24,216 bases of DNA from Xenococcus sp039190385 (GCA_039190385.1 JBCCYD010000036.1:1-24216); one strand, 5' to 3'; shown: positions 8,521-15,329, counted from the first letter of the stretch. Made by a program: numbers and translations. Notes: a model not told the origin generated them from the letters alone.

Positions 8521-8542
8521 GAATTGAAAATTGAGAATTGCT
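8505..8542. repeat. Degenerate tandem repeat, GAGAATTGA type
   Basis: Short copies related to GAGAATTGA run across the end of the YdcF-like gene and the following gap. The 14-mer AAAATTGAGAATTG found here recurs in reverse orientation between the topoisomerase gene and the tRNA (about 19284-19297). This resembles the short tandemly repeated sequences known from cyanobacteria. Confidence 0.6.
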
Positions 8543-8591
8543 AATCGCCAATGATTTTCTTATTTCCCCAATTCCCTATTTGCCAAAGCCC

Positions 8592-9662
8592 CTATTGGTC
8601 TCGGGAGCTAATGCTTACCTGTTCGGCGCTGTCGAGTAATATTTGGGGATTGGCTTGTTCGGTCGAGATTATATTAATTAAACCGCTGGCTTGGATTGTG
8701 ACTTCGGGATTGATCAGCATATTTCTCCCGGATATTGCGGTTGCTGTGTTCTGGTCCCAAATCTTGGCTAATTTTTCTCGAATTTCTTCGAATACCACCA
8801 TATCTCTAAAGTTAAGGAGAGTAAAATACCGTTGAATTCCTTTGGTTTCTACTTCCATAGCATAGACATCAAATTTGAGTTGGGGGCTCCGGGGAAATTT
8901 CACGAGATTCCCAGTTAGAGTTTTTGCTTGGCTATTCCATGATGCGATCGCGTCTATAATTTCTAGGGGATTATCGACTGTCGTATCTAGTTTTAAATGA
9001 GTGGGGTTTTGCGGTTGTCCCTGAATTTGATAGGCAAGTTTAACAATATCTCCTCGATATAAATTCTGAGTATATTCGGTGGCTTTGACATAGATGGGCA
9101 GAATATTATCTTGATATTCGACAACTAGAATTTCACCTTGCGCCGCGATCGCGTGAACTTTTCCCATCAAACTACCTTGGCTTGGTAATTCAGTAATCAG
9201 TTGTCTTTGATAAGCCGTAAAACCTTTTGGTTGTGCCCAAGGGTCTAAAATTTGTACTGAACTAACCGCTATATGCTGTTGTGGACTAGGATTAGCTAGA
9301 AAATTGCCTTGAACGCAGAGGAGATCATGGCGATTAGCTTGGTTTAGAATGTTGAGACTTTCGCGATCAGGCAAGCCTGGCACTGCGTGATCGCGGGCTA
9401 GCAAAGAAAATTCGCGATGATTAAAAAAGTTATTGGGCTCCCGCACAGACATCACAAATATCTTAGATTCACTTGCTGCACCATGAATCCTACCAATTAA
9501 TCCTGTCTTGCTTAGTTCTTCAGATAGGGCTGGTAATTCTAACCCTTGATAAACTTCGGGGTGATAGCTACAGGTCGGTTGATTAGATTTTAAAATTTTG
9601 GGAAAAATTATGATCGATATAGTTAAACAAATGAGGAAAGCGTATAAATATTTTTTAGCCAT
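8592..9662 (-). CDS. Conserved protein of unknown function with N-terminal membrane anchor
   Basis: A 356-residue protein from ATG 9662 (an in-frame TTG at 9674 is less likely). I do not recognise the family. Residues 5-25 (YLYAFLICLTISIIIFP) form a signal anchor or uncleaved signal peptide, so the body is probably periplasmic or lumenal. Two segments look like related beta-rich modules: GLIGRIHGAASESKIFVMSV and, later, SLMGKVHAIAAQGEILVVEY, each followed by a stretch ending in a DPW or similar turn. No catalytic motif is apparent. The gene converges on the YdcF-like gene. Upstream lies the 219-bp gap before murB, so it diverges from murB. Confidence 0.75.
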   Translation of the reverse strand: MAKKYLYAFLICLTISIIIFPKILKSNQPTCSYHPEVYQGLELPALSEELSKTGLIGRIHGAASESKIFVMSVREPNNFFNHREFSLLARDHAVPGLPDRESLNILNQANRHDLLCVQGNFLANPSPQQHIAVSSVQILDPWAQPKGFTAYQRQLITELPSQGSLMGKVHAIAAQGEILVVEYQDNILPIYVKATEYTQNLYRGDIVKLAYQIQGQPQNPTHLKLDTTVDNPLEIIDAIASWNSQAKTLTGNLVKFPRSPQLKFDVYAMEVETKGIQRYFTLLNFRDMVVFEEIREKLAKIWDQNTATAISGRNMLINPEVTIQASGLINIISTEQANPQILLDSAEQVSISSRDQ

Positions 9663-9881
9663 CAGGTAGGTCAAAAGAGAAGAAAAATAATTATACGGGA
9701 AACCCCAAGGCGCGAAATGTTCATTGAATCAACTTCTGAGATGATTTTCTTAAATCTAATTATATAGTTGACGATCACAAACAAGTTTGTTTTCTTATAG
9801 ATAGGATTACTAGAATGATATTGTTATTAAGTATAAATTCTTGAGCATAAATACCTGATCCTATTTCTATAATAAACAATT
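9663..9881. other. Divergent intergenic region before murB
   Basis: A 219-bp gap that should hold promoters for both flanking genes. It contains TTGACG at 9768 and a dyad AAACAA-GT-TTGTTT at 9779-9792, but no -10 box at a normal spacing from TTGACG. TATAAT at 9868-9873 is too close to the murB start for an ordinary leader. No coding frame of note. Confidence 0.35.
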
Positions 9882-10772
9882 ATGAGTCCCACAGTTAAAA
9901 GTCTAATTCAATCTAATATTAATTTGGCCAATCATACTTCCTATCGAGTAGGAGGTGATGCCGAATGGTATGCTGCTCCGAGAAATTGGTCGGATTTAGA
10001 AGCTTGTTTTTCCTGGTATCAAGACAAAGATATCCCCTTAACTTTGTTGGGGGCTGGTTCAAATTTGCTAATTAGCGATCGCGGTATTCCAGGATTAGTT
10101 CTGAGTACTCGCTACTTCCGTGATTATCAATTTGAAGAGCAAAACGGCTTATTAGTCGCTGATGCAGGAGAGCCCATCGCCAGATTAGCCTGGAAAGCTG
10201 CTAAGAAAGGTTGGAAAGGTTTGGAATGGGCCGTCGGTATCCCAGGAACTGTTGGTGGAGCCGTAGTGATGAATGCGGGAGCCCACAAGGAATGTCTAGG
10301 GGATATTTTGGTTAGTGCCACTGTCCTATCTGCTGATGGAACTTTAGAAGAACTGACAGCCGAAGATTTGGAATATAGTTATCGGACTTCTAATCTTCAG
10401 GGGAATAACAAATTTGTGGTGCGAGCTGTGATGCAATTGCAACCTGGTTTTACCAAAGAGCAAATCATGCAACTTTCTAATGAGAATTGGACTCAGCGCA
10501 AAACCACGCAACCTTATCATTTACCGAGTTGTGGCAGCGTCTTCCGTAATCCCGAACCCAGAGCAGCAGGATGGTTAATTGAACAGCTGAATCTCAAGGG
10601 TTATAAGATTGGGGATGCCCAGGTGGCTCATCGTCATGCCAATTTTATTCTCAATTGTGGTAAAGCAACAGCTAGTGATATTTTTAACCTAATTCGTTAT
10701 GTTCAAGAGAAAGTAGAATATCATTGGTCAGTATCCTTAGAGCCCGAAGTTAAATTGGTAGGGGAATTTTAA
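9882..10772 (+). CDS. murB: UDP-N-acetylenolpyruvoylglucosamine reductase MurB
   Basis: A 296-residue flavoenzyme that uses NADPH to reduce UDP-GlcNAc-enolpyruvate to UDP-MurNAc in peptidoglycan synthesis. FAD-binding motifs are visible: TSYRVGGDAEWY, LGAGSNLLISDRGIPGLVL and VGIPGTVGGAVVMNAGAH. The proton-donor serine lies in SCGSVFRNPE and the catalytic glutamate in LEPEVKLVGE. The length and the missing Y-loop insertion fit the shorter type II MurB. It starts at ATG 9882. In many cyanobacteria murC precedes murB; here the upstream gene is unrelated. ybaB follows 65 bases downstream on the same strand. A ten-base match to the anti-Shine-Dalgarno lies inside the gene at 9950-9959. Confidence 0.96.
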   Translation: MSPTVKSLIQSNINLANHTSYRVGGDAEWYAAPRNWSDLEACFSWYQDKDIPLTLLGAGSNLLISDRGIPGLVLSTRYFRDYQFEEQNGLLVADAGEPIARLAWKAAKKGWKGLEWAVGIPGTVGGAVVMNAGAHKECLGDILVSATVLSADGTLEELTAEDLEYSYRTSNLQGNNKFVVRAVMQLQPGFTKEQIMQLSNENWTQRKTTQPYHLPSCGSVFRNPEPRAAGWLIEQLNLKGYKIGDAQVAHRHANFILNCGKATASDIFNLIRYVQEKVEYHWSVSLEPEVKLVGEF

Positions 10773-10837
10773 CCTGACAATTTTATTTCGACTCAATAGC
10801 TCTGTTTATCTATAGTTTCAATAATTAATTACAAAAT

Positions 10838-11173
10838 ATGGCACCAAATCCTTTTGGCAAAATGAAAGAACTTGCTAATGCTTTCCAAAAAGCGCAAGAA
10901 GTTCAACAAGGGGCGCAAGCACTTCAAGCAGAATTAGAACAATTAGTAATCGAAGGATCTAGCAGTAATGGTTTAGTTAAGGTTTTTATGAGTGGGAATC
11001 AGGAACCTAAAAATGTAGAAATTTCCGATGCTGCGATCGCGGAAGGGGCGACGAAAGTCTCGGCAATGGTTTCTGAAGCGATGACTGATGCTTATACTAA
11101 GTCCACCGAAACAATGCGCGTTCGCATGGAAGAGTTGACTAGTGGTCTGAATCTTCCAGGATTGGGAATGTAA
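10838..11173 (+). CDS. YbaB/EbfC family nucleoid-associated protein
   Basis: A 111-residue protein with the YbaB/EbfC pattern: an N-terminal helix (FGKMKELANAFQKAQEVQQGAQALQAELEQL), a central beta sheet (VIEGSSSNGLVKVFMSGNQEPKNVEI) and a C-terminal helix (AMTDAYTKSTETMRVRMEEL). Family members form homodimers with a tweezer shape and bind DNA without strong sequence preference. In most bacteria the gene lies between dnaX and recR; in this window it follows murB. A 13-bp stem and T-run follow the gene and probably end the murB-ybaB transcript. Confidence 0.92.
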   Translation: MAPNPFGKMKELANAFQKAQEVQQGAQALQAELEQLVIEGSSSNGLVKVFMSGNQEPKNVEISDAAIAEGATKVSAMVSEAMTDAYTKSTETMRVRMEELTSGLNLPGLGM

Positions 11174-11214
11174 TTTAAGTAATAAGTAATGAGTAATAAG
11201 TAATAAGTAATAAG
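11174..11214. repeat. Tandem heptamer repeat TAATAAG/TAATGAG
   Basis: About five consecutive seven-base units (TAATAAG, with one TAATGAG) start right after the ybaB stop. The reverse complement, CTCATTA and CTTATTA, recurs near 14331-14390 and 16041-16055. This fits cyanobacterial heptanucleotide STRR elements. Confidence 0.7.
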
Positions 11215-11254
11215 TGAAGTATCTTTGGTGATTTTTCCTTGTTACTTATTTTTT
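11202..11254 (+). terminator. Probable rho-independent terminator after ybaB
   Basis: AATAAGTAATAAG (11202-11214) pairs with CTTGTTACTTATT (11238-11250) over 13 bp with one wobble pair, followed directly by TTTT. The loop is long (23 bases) and the stem AT-rich, so strength is uncertain. The 5' arm is made of heptamer repeats. Confidence 0.5.
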
Positions 11255-11330
11255 ATCGATTCTAAAATTATTTCACTAGTTATAATATTTAGACTACGAA
11301 ATTCCTCATCTTAATCCCTTAGTTATACTT

Positions 11331-11687
11331 ATGACATCATTCCGAGCTGAAGACGCGGCGGTAATTCGTTCAATGATTAAACATGAGAACGAATTACTTA
11401 ATGATCGAATCAATTGGTTGGTGACAATTCAAGGTCTTCTATTTGCTGCTCTTAGTTTTAACTGGGACAAGCCAAATACAAAGCTACTGATTACTGTTCT
11501 TAGTGCTTTGGCTATAATGACATCTTTATCTGCATGGACATCATTCTCCTTATCTAATCAGGCGAGAAGAACCATTCTTGATAGCTCCAAAACGTATTTC
11601 ACAGGCCACAATCATGCTGGTACAAACACTATCTTCTCCATAGGCAGCAATACGTTGGAAAACCAAACCTTGAGGATGTTTTACTAA
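11331..11687 (+). pseudogene. Truncated two-helix membrane protein, 3' end running antisense through a vapC fragment
   Basis: An open frame of 118 codons. Residues 1-75 look like a normal small membrane protein: an acidic amphipathic start (IKHENELLNDRINWLVTIQGLLFAAL) and a second hydrophobic segment (LLITVLSALAIMTSLSAWTSF). From about residue 74 the frame lies opposite the vapC remnant (11550-11729), and the tail (TYFTGHNHAGTNTIF) has no hydrophobic or family-like character. The natural 3' end was therefore probably lost at a junction near 11550-11590, and the present tail is read-through of foreign sequence. A functional short protein cannot be excluded. Confidence 0.55.
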
Positions 11688-11729
11688 ATCTGACAGTATA
11701 TTTGTATCGAGCAAATATTTATAAGTCAT
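11550..11729 (-). pseudogene. vapC: Truncated VapC toxin (PIN domain), N-terminal third only
   Basis: Starting at ATG 11729, nine bases after the VapB stop, the frame reads MTYKYLLDTNILSDL and continues through GEDSVCTSMIVACEIRFGA to a stop after 59 codons. This is the standard beginning of a VapC PIN-domain ribonuclease, with D8 and E44 as the first two of its usual four acidic residues. The later acidic residues and the remaining 70 or so residues are missing. Beyond the stop the sequence belongs to the oppositely oriented membrane-protein frame. The fragment cannot form a complete PIN active site, so it is a remnant. Confidence 0.8.
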
Positions 11730-11738
11730 GCAATAAGA

Positions 11739-11978
11739 TTAAAGCTTAATGTCATCAAGAGTTAGTAATCCCTCATCTACATCAGGAAAATCATCTGAAA
11801 TGTCTGGTAAATTTCTCAACATAGAAAGTAAAGAATTATCAGAAATAGGTTCAATAATTAATTGATCGCCTTCTTTGCGTAACACAACCTCTGTTCCAGA
11901 CAGCGCAAACTCATGAGGAATTTTTAGAACTTGATCTTTTCCTTTAGTTACTAGAGAAACACGACATGAATTTTCCAT
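11739..11978 (-). CDS. vapB: VapB-type antitoxin (orphan)
   Basis: A 79-residue protein with a swapped-hairpin AbrB/MazE-like DNA-binding N-terminus (RVSLVTKGKDQVLKIPHEFALSGTEVVLRKEGDQLIIEP) and an acidic C-terminal tail (DISDDFPDVDEGLL) of the kind that threads into a PIN toxin. An in-frame ATG at 11996 would add six residues. I prefer ATG 11978 because family members start a few residues before the RVSL strand, but neither has a clear Shine-Dalgarno. The cognate vapC directly downstream is truncated, so the antitoxin seems to have outlived its toxin. It could still repress its own promoter or act on a related toxin elsewhere. Confidence 0.85.
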   Translation of the reverse strand: MENSCRVSLVTKGKDQVLKIPHEFALSGTEVVLRKEGDQLIIEPISDNSLLSMLRNLPDISDDFPDVDEGLLTLDDIKL

Positions 11979-12014
11979 GAATTGACTACATTTCATAAGT
12001 AGCGATATTTTTTG

Positions 12015-12101
12015 TTATTTTATCATCGCAAGAAAAATAACATTCATCGCAAAGGCATCTTGAAGCGCATCTTCATCTAGATAAAGACGGATTTGACTCA
12101 T
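12015..12101 (-). pseudogene. Truncated DUF5615 PIN-like toxin
   Basis: A 28-codon frame starts at ATG 12101, overlapping the DUF433 stop as ATGA (12098-12101). It reads MSQIRLYLDEDALQDAF, the characteristic opening of DUF5615 PIN-like proteins with the acidic pair after LYLDED, then loses resemblance and stops at 12015. Full-length family members are several times longer. DUF433 and DUF5615 genes commonly sit together in this order with this overlap, which supports the reading despite the short length. Confidence 0.7.
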
Positions 12102-12391
12102 TCTTGCCAACCTGAACGATATCCGATTTCTAGACAATCCATTTTCTTGTAATAGTCTGCTATATCCAAATCAATGTTTGCTTTATTTGCATAGTAGTAA
12201 GCTAACGCGGCATAAACTTGTGCTGGGTTCAAATTCCTTCTTTCTGAAACGATCTCTTCTGGCTTCATGCCTGAATTGAAGTCAATTGCAACATTTTGAA
12301 CGGTAACACGAGTACCAGCAATTCGAGGACGACCACCACAGACTCCAGGGGTTTGCACAATTAATGTTCCAATATCAACAACTGCTTGCAT
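12098..12391 (-). CDS. DUF433 family antitoxin-like protein (orphan)
   Basis: A 97-residue protein with the DUF433 core: TPGVCGGRPRIAGTRVTVQNVAIDFNSGMKPEEIV and LNPAQVYAALAYYYANKANIDLDI. DUF433 has a winged-helix-like fold related to VapB45-type antitoxins and is typically paired with a DUF5615 PIN-like toxin. Here that partner is present only as a 28-codon stub. The start is ATG 12391, and nfi diverges 79 bases away. Intact length and no internal stop suggest the gene is still under selection or that the toxin loss is recent. Confidence 0.85.
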   Translation of the reverse strand: MQAVVDIGTLIVQTPGVCGGRPRIAGTRVTVQNVAIDFNSGMKPEEIVSERRNLNPAQVYAALAYYYANKANIDLDIADYYKKMDCLEIGYRSGWQE

Positions 12392-12470
12392 TATTTATTT
12401 ATCAAATCTTGATTTCATAATAGCTTCTTATCTATTATTTTAAGAAATTAAAGAATAATTCGGAACCATT

Positions 12471-13115
12471 GTGCAATCGGTCAAGAACGTCGCCGAAGCG
12501 AAGATAATTCAAGAACAGCTCAGAAACAAAGTCATTACTCACGATCGCCTCGGCACAATTAAATATGTTGCAGGCGTTGATGTTGGCTTCAAAAATAAAT
12601 TTCAAATCACCCAAGCCGCAGTAGTCGTTTTGAGTTTTCCTGAATTGGAATTAGTCGAACATGTGATCGCGCAAATTCCCACAACTTTTCCCTATGTTCC
12701 TGGCTATCTCTCTTTTCGCGAAATTCCAGCAATTCTTCCCGCGATCGCGAAACTCCAGATTACTCCTGATCTCATTCTCTGTGATGGTCAAGGGTTAGCC
12801 CACCCGCGACGTTTCGGCTTAGCTTGTCATTTGGGAATCTTACTAGATATTCCTACAATTGGTGTTGCTAAATCTTTATTGGTCGGCAAACATCAAGACG
12901 TGCCAACGGAAAAAGGTAGTAGGACGGCCTTGATTGATAAAGAAGAAACCATTGGTGTCGTATTGCGATCGCGTACTAATGTCAAACCAATTTATATTTC
13001 TATTGGTCATAAAATTAGCTTGGAAACTGCGGTTAATTATGTAATGCAATGTTTAACCAAATATCGTCTACCAGAAACTACTCGCTGGGCTGATAAGCTA
13101 GCATCAAATAAATAA
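12471..13115 (+). CDS. nfi: Endonuclease V (deoxyinosine 3'-endonuclease)
   Basis: A 214-residue endonuclease V, which nicks DNA near deoxyinosine arising by adenine deamination. The metal-binding residues are visible as D37 (VAGVDVGF), E84 (LSFREIPA) and D105 (LCDGQG). PYVPGYLSFRE carries the wedge that recognises the base, and HPRRFGLACHLG and TIGVAKSLL are also family hallmarks. The start is GTG 12471; an in-frame TAA 15 bases upstream leaves no ATG alternative. The DUF423 gene follows after 16 bases on the same strand. Confidence 0.96.
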   Translation: MQSVKNVAEAKIIQEQLRNKVITHDRLGTIKYVAGVDVGFKNKFQITQAAVVVLSFPELELVEHVIAQIPTTFPYVPGYLSFREIPAILPAIAKLQITPDLILCDGQGLAHPRRFGLACHLGILLDIPTIGVAKSLLVGKHQDVPTEKGSRTALIDKEETIGVVLRSRTNVKPIYISIGHKISLETAVNYVMQCLTKYRLPETTRWADKLASNK

Positions 13116-13131
13116 TATTGAGCTTTAATTT

Positions 13132-13509
13132 ATGACTAAAATATTTTTGGCGATCGCAGGATTTTTAGGAGCGTTATCAGTCGCATCAGGGGCTTTTGCA
13201 ACCCATGCACTCAAGAATAATTTAACGGTTAAGGCTCTAGAAATTTGGGAAACAGCAACCAAATATCAGATGTATCATGTCTTGGCTTTGATTTTAGTCG
13301 CTTTATTGTTAACCCAAACCGAAATCGCCAATTCATCTTTGAATATTGCAGGTTGGGCTTTTATTATCGGAATTGTCATATTTTCGGGCAGTCTTTATGC
13401 CTTAAGCCTCACTGGGATTAAATGGCTAGGTGCTATTACTCCATTAGGTGGTTTAGCTTTTATTATCGGTTGGATCTCTATCGCGATCGCGGCCTGGGGA
13501 ATGAAATGA
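13132..13509 (+). CDS. DUF423 family small membrane protein
   Basis: A 125-residue protein with four predicted membrane helices, starting with FLAIAGFLGALSVASGAFATHAL. The segments GAFATHALK, WETATKYQMYHVLALILVALL and GSLYALSLTGIKWLGAITPLGGLAFIIGW are diagnostic of DUF423 (YgdD-like). The function is unknown. It lies 16 bases behind nfi and probably shares its transcript. Its TGA stop is immediately followed by a 26-bp repeat found again, inverted, after ndhS. Confidence 0.93.
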   Translation: MTKIFLAIAGFLGALSVASGAFATHALKNNLTVKALEIWETATKYQMYHVLALILVALLLTQTEIANSSLNIAGWAFIIGIVIFSGSLYALSLTGIKWLGAITPLGGLAFIIGWISIAIAAWGMK

Positions 13510-13534
13510 TAGCTAATGGCTAATTGCTAATTGC
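13509..13534 (+). repeat. 26-bp repeat, copy 1 (CTAATTG heptamers)
   Basis: From the last base of the DUF423 stop, this element has CTAATTG-type units. Its 26 bases match 15116-15141 perfectly in reverse orientation. Confidence 0.85.
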
Positions 13535-13540
13535 TAATTG

Positions 13541-14326
13541 TTATTTTACAGAACGAGTGAATATTAATTGATTACTGCTTGATAACTCTGAATTATAAGC
13601 ATATCCAGCTTCAGAGAAATCTTTAATTCCTTCGATATTTACTAGTTTGTTTTTGATAATATAAGCAGCCATTAAACCGCGAGCCTTTTTGGCATAGAAA
13701 CTAATTATTTTATATTTATCGTTTTTCCAATCTTTAAATATTGGTGTGATAATTTCTCCTGGTAATAATTTAGAATTTACAGCCTTAAAATATTCGTTAG
13801 AAGCGAGATTAATAATGAATTTACTGTCTTGTTTGGCTAATTGACTGTTAATTACTTGCGTGAGTTGATCTCCCCAAAATTTATAGAGATTGGCTGGTAA
13901 GTTAGAAACTAGATCTTGATTAAATTTAGTTCCCATTTCTAGGCGATAAGGTTGAATTAAATCCAATGGCCTTAACAGTCCGTATAGTCCTGACAAAATT
14001 CGTAAATGCTTTTGGGCAAATTCAATATCTTCAGAATCAAAACTTTCTATATCTAATCCTTGATAAACATCTCCTTTAAACGCAAGAATAGCTTGTTTTG
14101 AATTATCTCTATCGAAAGTTTGGTGCCAAGTTTGGTAGCGCTGGTTATTTAGTTCTCCTAATTTGGGGCTAATTTTTAGTAGACTAGATATTTCTGTTGG
14201 GGATAATTTACGAAGTTGCTGTACTAGTTGACTAGTTTGCTCTAGAAAATCTGGTTGAGTAAATAGAGAAACATTTGACGGGGTTTCAAAATCTAAAGTT
14301 TTGGCAGGAGAAAGCAGAATCAACAT
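13541..14326 (-). CDS. yaaA: Peroxide stress protein YaaA (DUF328)
   Basis: A 261-residue YaaA protein. Typical stretches are LILLSPAKTLDFETP at the start, AILAFKGDVYQGLDIESF, LRILSGLYGLLRPLDLIQPYRLEMGTK, FIINLASNEYFKAV and FYAKKARGLMAAYIIKN near the end. In E. coli YaaA lowers intracellular free iron and protects against peroxide; its structure contains a helix-hairpin-helix-type DNA-binding fold. Full length, no lesion. It converges on DUF423 with a 31-bp repeat-filled gap, and follows the HAS-barrel gene on the same strand. Confidence 0.95.
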   Translation of the reverse strand: MLILLSPAKTLDFETPSNVSLFTQPDFLEQTSQLVQQLRKLSPTEISSLLKISPKLGELNNQRYQTWHQTFDRDNSKQAILAFKGDVYQGLDIESFDSEDIEFAQKHLRILSGLYGLLRPLDLIQPYRLEMGTKFNQDLVSNLPANLYKFWGDQLTQVINSQLAKQDSKFIINLASNEYFKAVNSKLLPGEIITPIFKDWKNDKYKIISFYAKKARGLMAAYIIKNKLVNIEGIKDFSEAGYAYNSELSSSNQLIFTRSVK

Positions 14327-14330
14327 TTGT

Positions 14331-14390
14331 TATTACTCATTACTCATTATCTCGATCCCACGAAGATGGGACTTATTACTCATTACTCAT
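14331..14390. repeat. 17-bp direct repeats flanking a small hairpin
   Basis: TATTACTCATTACTCAT occurs at 14331-14347 and again, identically, at 14374-14390. Between them lies a hairpin, TCCCA (14356-14360) with TGGGA (14367-14371) and a 6-base loop. The second copy overlaps the stop of the HAS-barrel gene. The hairpin could end that transcript, though no T-run follows. Confidence 0.7.
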
Positions 14391-15055
14391 ATATGTAGTT
14401 GACTCAAAATGTAACGTAGGCGATCGTAATCATCTTTGAGTAGGGTACTAAGAGTTCTACCAACCTGAACTAACCATTGACGATTAGCTTTTCTGAGGCG
14501 ATAAACGTCACGAATTGCTGCTGCTACTAAGGACTCCACAGGAACATCTTTGGCTTGCAAGAGAGTCCGTAAAAAATCGAGTTTTTCTGTAAAGTGAATT
14601 ACTTCTTCAGGTTGACATTTATATACTCCCTGATGAATTTGTGGTGGCCGAGGGGGTAAGTATTGATAAACTTTCCCCAAATTATCACCATTACTATTCA
14701 AAGAAGTTTCTGGAATTTCATAGCCAACGATCGCGGCTTTGAATTCGGTTTTTAACATCGCAAAAATCTGCGGTTGTTGTTCTCGCAGCTCTGTTAGGGA
14801 TAAACCTAAAGCTCTCGCCCGATGCACAGAATCTATCGGCGTAGTCGTTACATAAGAGACAACCGAGAGAATTTTATTCCCCGATTCCTCATCAAAAGAT
14901 TTGACCCAACTACCGAATGGTGGCATTTGGGGAAATTTCAAATCCTCTGGATCTAAACATTGAGCCATATATTCAGTTGTGGAAGTTTCAATCACCTCAC
15001 CAATATGACTGGGTAAGCGATCTTCAGTAGCAAACTGAGGTAAAGGTAAACGCAT
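14387..15055 (-). CDS. HAS-barrel domain protein, cyanobacterial
   Basis: A 222-residue protein starting MRLPLPQFATEDRLPSHIGEVIETST. The N-terminal 100 residues fit a HAS barrel, the beta barrel seen in HerA-type translocases and ATP synthase subunits: IGEVIETSTTEYMAQC, FGSWVKSF, SVVSYVTTTPIDSVHRARALGLSLTELREQQPQIF. There is no ATPase module, since the protein ends after a helical region (FLRTLLQAKDVPVESLVAAAIRDVYRLRKANRQW, DDYDRLRYILSQLHI). I recall close relatives throughout cyanobacteria, but no function. The start is ATG 15055. It sits between ndhS and yaaA on the same strand, with repeats on both sides. Confidence 0.8.
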   Translation of the reverse strand: MRLPLPQFATEDRLPSHIGEVIETSTTEYMAQCLDPEDLKFPQMPPFGSWVKSFDEESGNKILSVVSYVTTTPIDSVHRARALGLSLTELREQQPQIFAMLKTEFKAAIVGYEIPETSLNSNGDNLGKVYQYLPPRPPQIHQGVYKCQPEEVIHFTEKLDFLRTLLQAKDVPVESLVAAAIRDVYRLRKANRQWLVQVGRTLSTLLKDDYDRLRYILSQLHI

Positions 15056-15092
15056 TTCAGTTAACAGTTAGCAGTGATCAGTCATCAGTAGA

Positions 15093-15109
15093 GGCGAATG
15101 CCATTCGCC
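15093..15109. repeat. Perfect 17-bp palindromic intergenic element
   Basis: GGCGAATGCCATTCGCC is a perfect dyad between ndhS and the HAS-barrel gene, next to CAGTTA-like tandem units (15058-15090). I recall this motif as a dispersed element in many cyanobacterial genomes. Confidence 0.7.
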
Positions 15110-15115
15110 CTTAAC

Positions 15116-15141
15116 GCAATTAGCAATTAGCCATTAGCTAT
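15116..15141 (-). repeat. 26-bp repeat, copy 2 (inverted relative to copy 1)
   Basis: The reverse complement is identical over 26 bases to 13509-13534. It overlaps the stop codon of ndhS, as copy 1 touches the stop of DUF423. Confidence 0.85.
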
Positions 15142-15329
15142 TTCTTCTTGCTGACTTTGAGTTGTACTGATTCGAGTTCTTTTAGTCTAAAAGTGACTAG
15201 TTTGTCCCAGTTGCCGCCTTCAAATAATACGGCAACGCGATCGTCGTCAATGCGCTGTACAAGTCCTTGAAAATTAAAGTAAATATCGTCGGGGTTTATA
15301 ACTTTGACTGTGGCACCAGGTAAGATCAT
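15138..15329 (-). CDS. ndhS: NDH-1 complex subunit NdhS
   Basis: A 63-residue protein (MILPGATVKVINPDDIYFNFQGLVQRIDDDRVAVLFEGGNWDKLVTFRLKELE) with the SH3-like fold of NdhS, the ferredoxin-binding subunit of the photosynthetic NDH-1 (NAD(P)H dehydrogenase-like) complex in cyanobacteria and chloroplasts. It acts at the stromal or cytosolic peripheral arm in cyclic electron flow. The GGNWDKLVTFRL stretch is the most diagnostic part. Length is slightly short but usual for the family. The start is ATG 15329, preceded by AGAAG. This gene is a strong sign that the host is a cyanobacterium. Confidence 0.9.
   Translation of the reverse strand: MILPGATVKVINPDDIYFNFQGLVQRIDDDRVAVLFEGGNWDKLVTFRLKELESVQLKVSKKK

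Noticed and set aside
8551..8835. A 94-codon plus-strand frame
   Set aside because: It is almost entirely antisense to the 356-residue anchored protein and has no Shine-Dalgarno.
9868..9873. TATAAT as a promoter of murB
   Set aside because: It lies only eight bases before the start codon and there is no -35 box at normal spacing.
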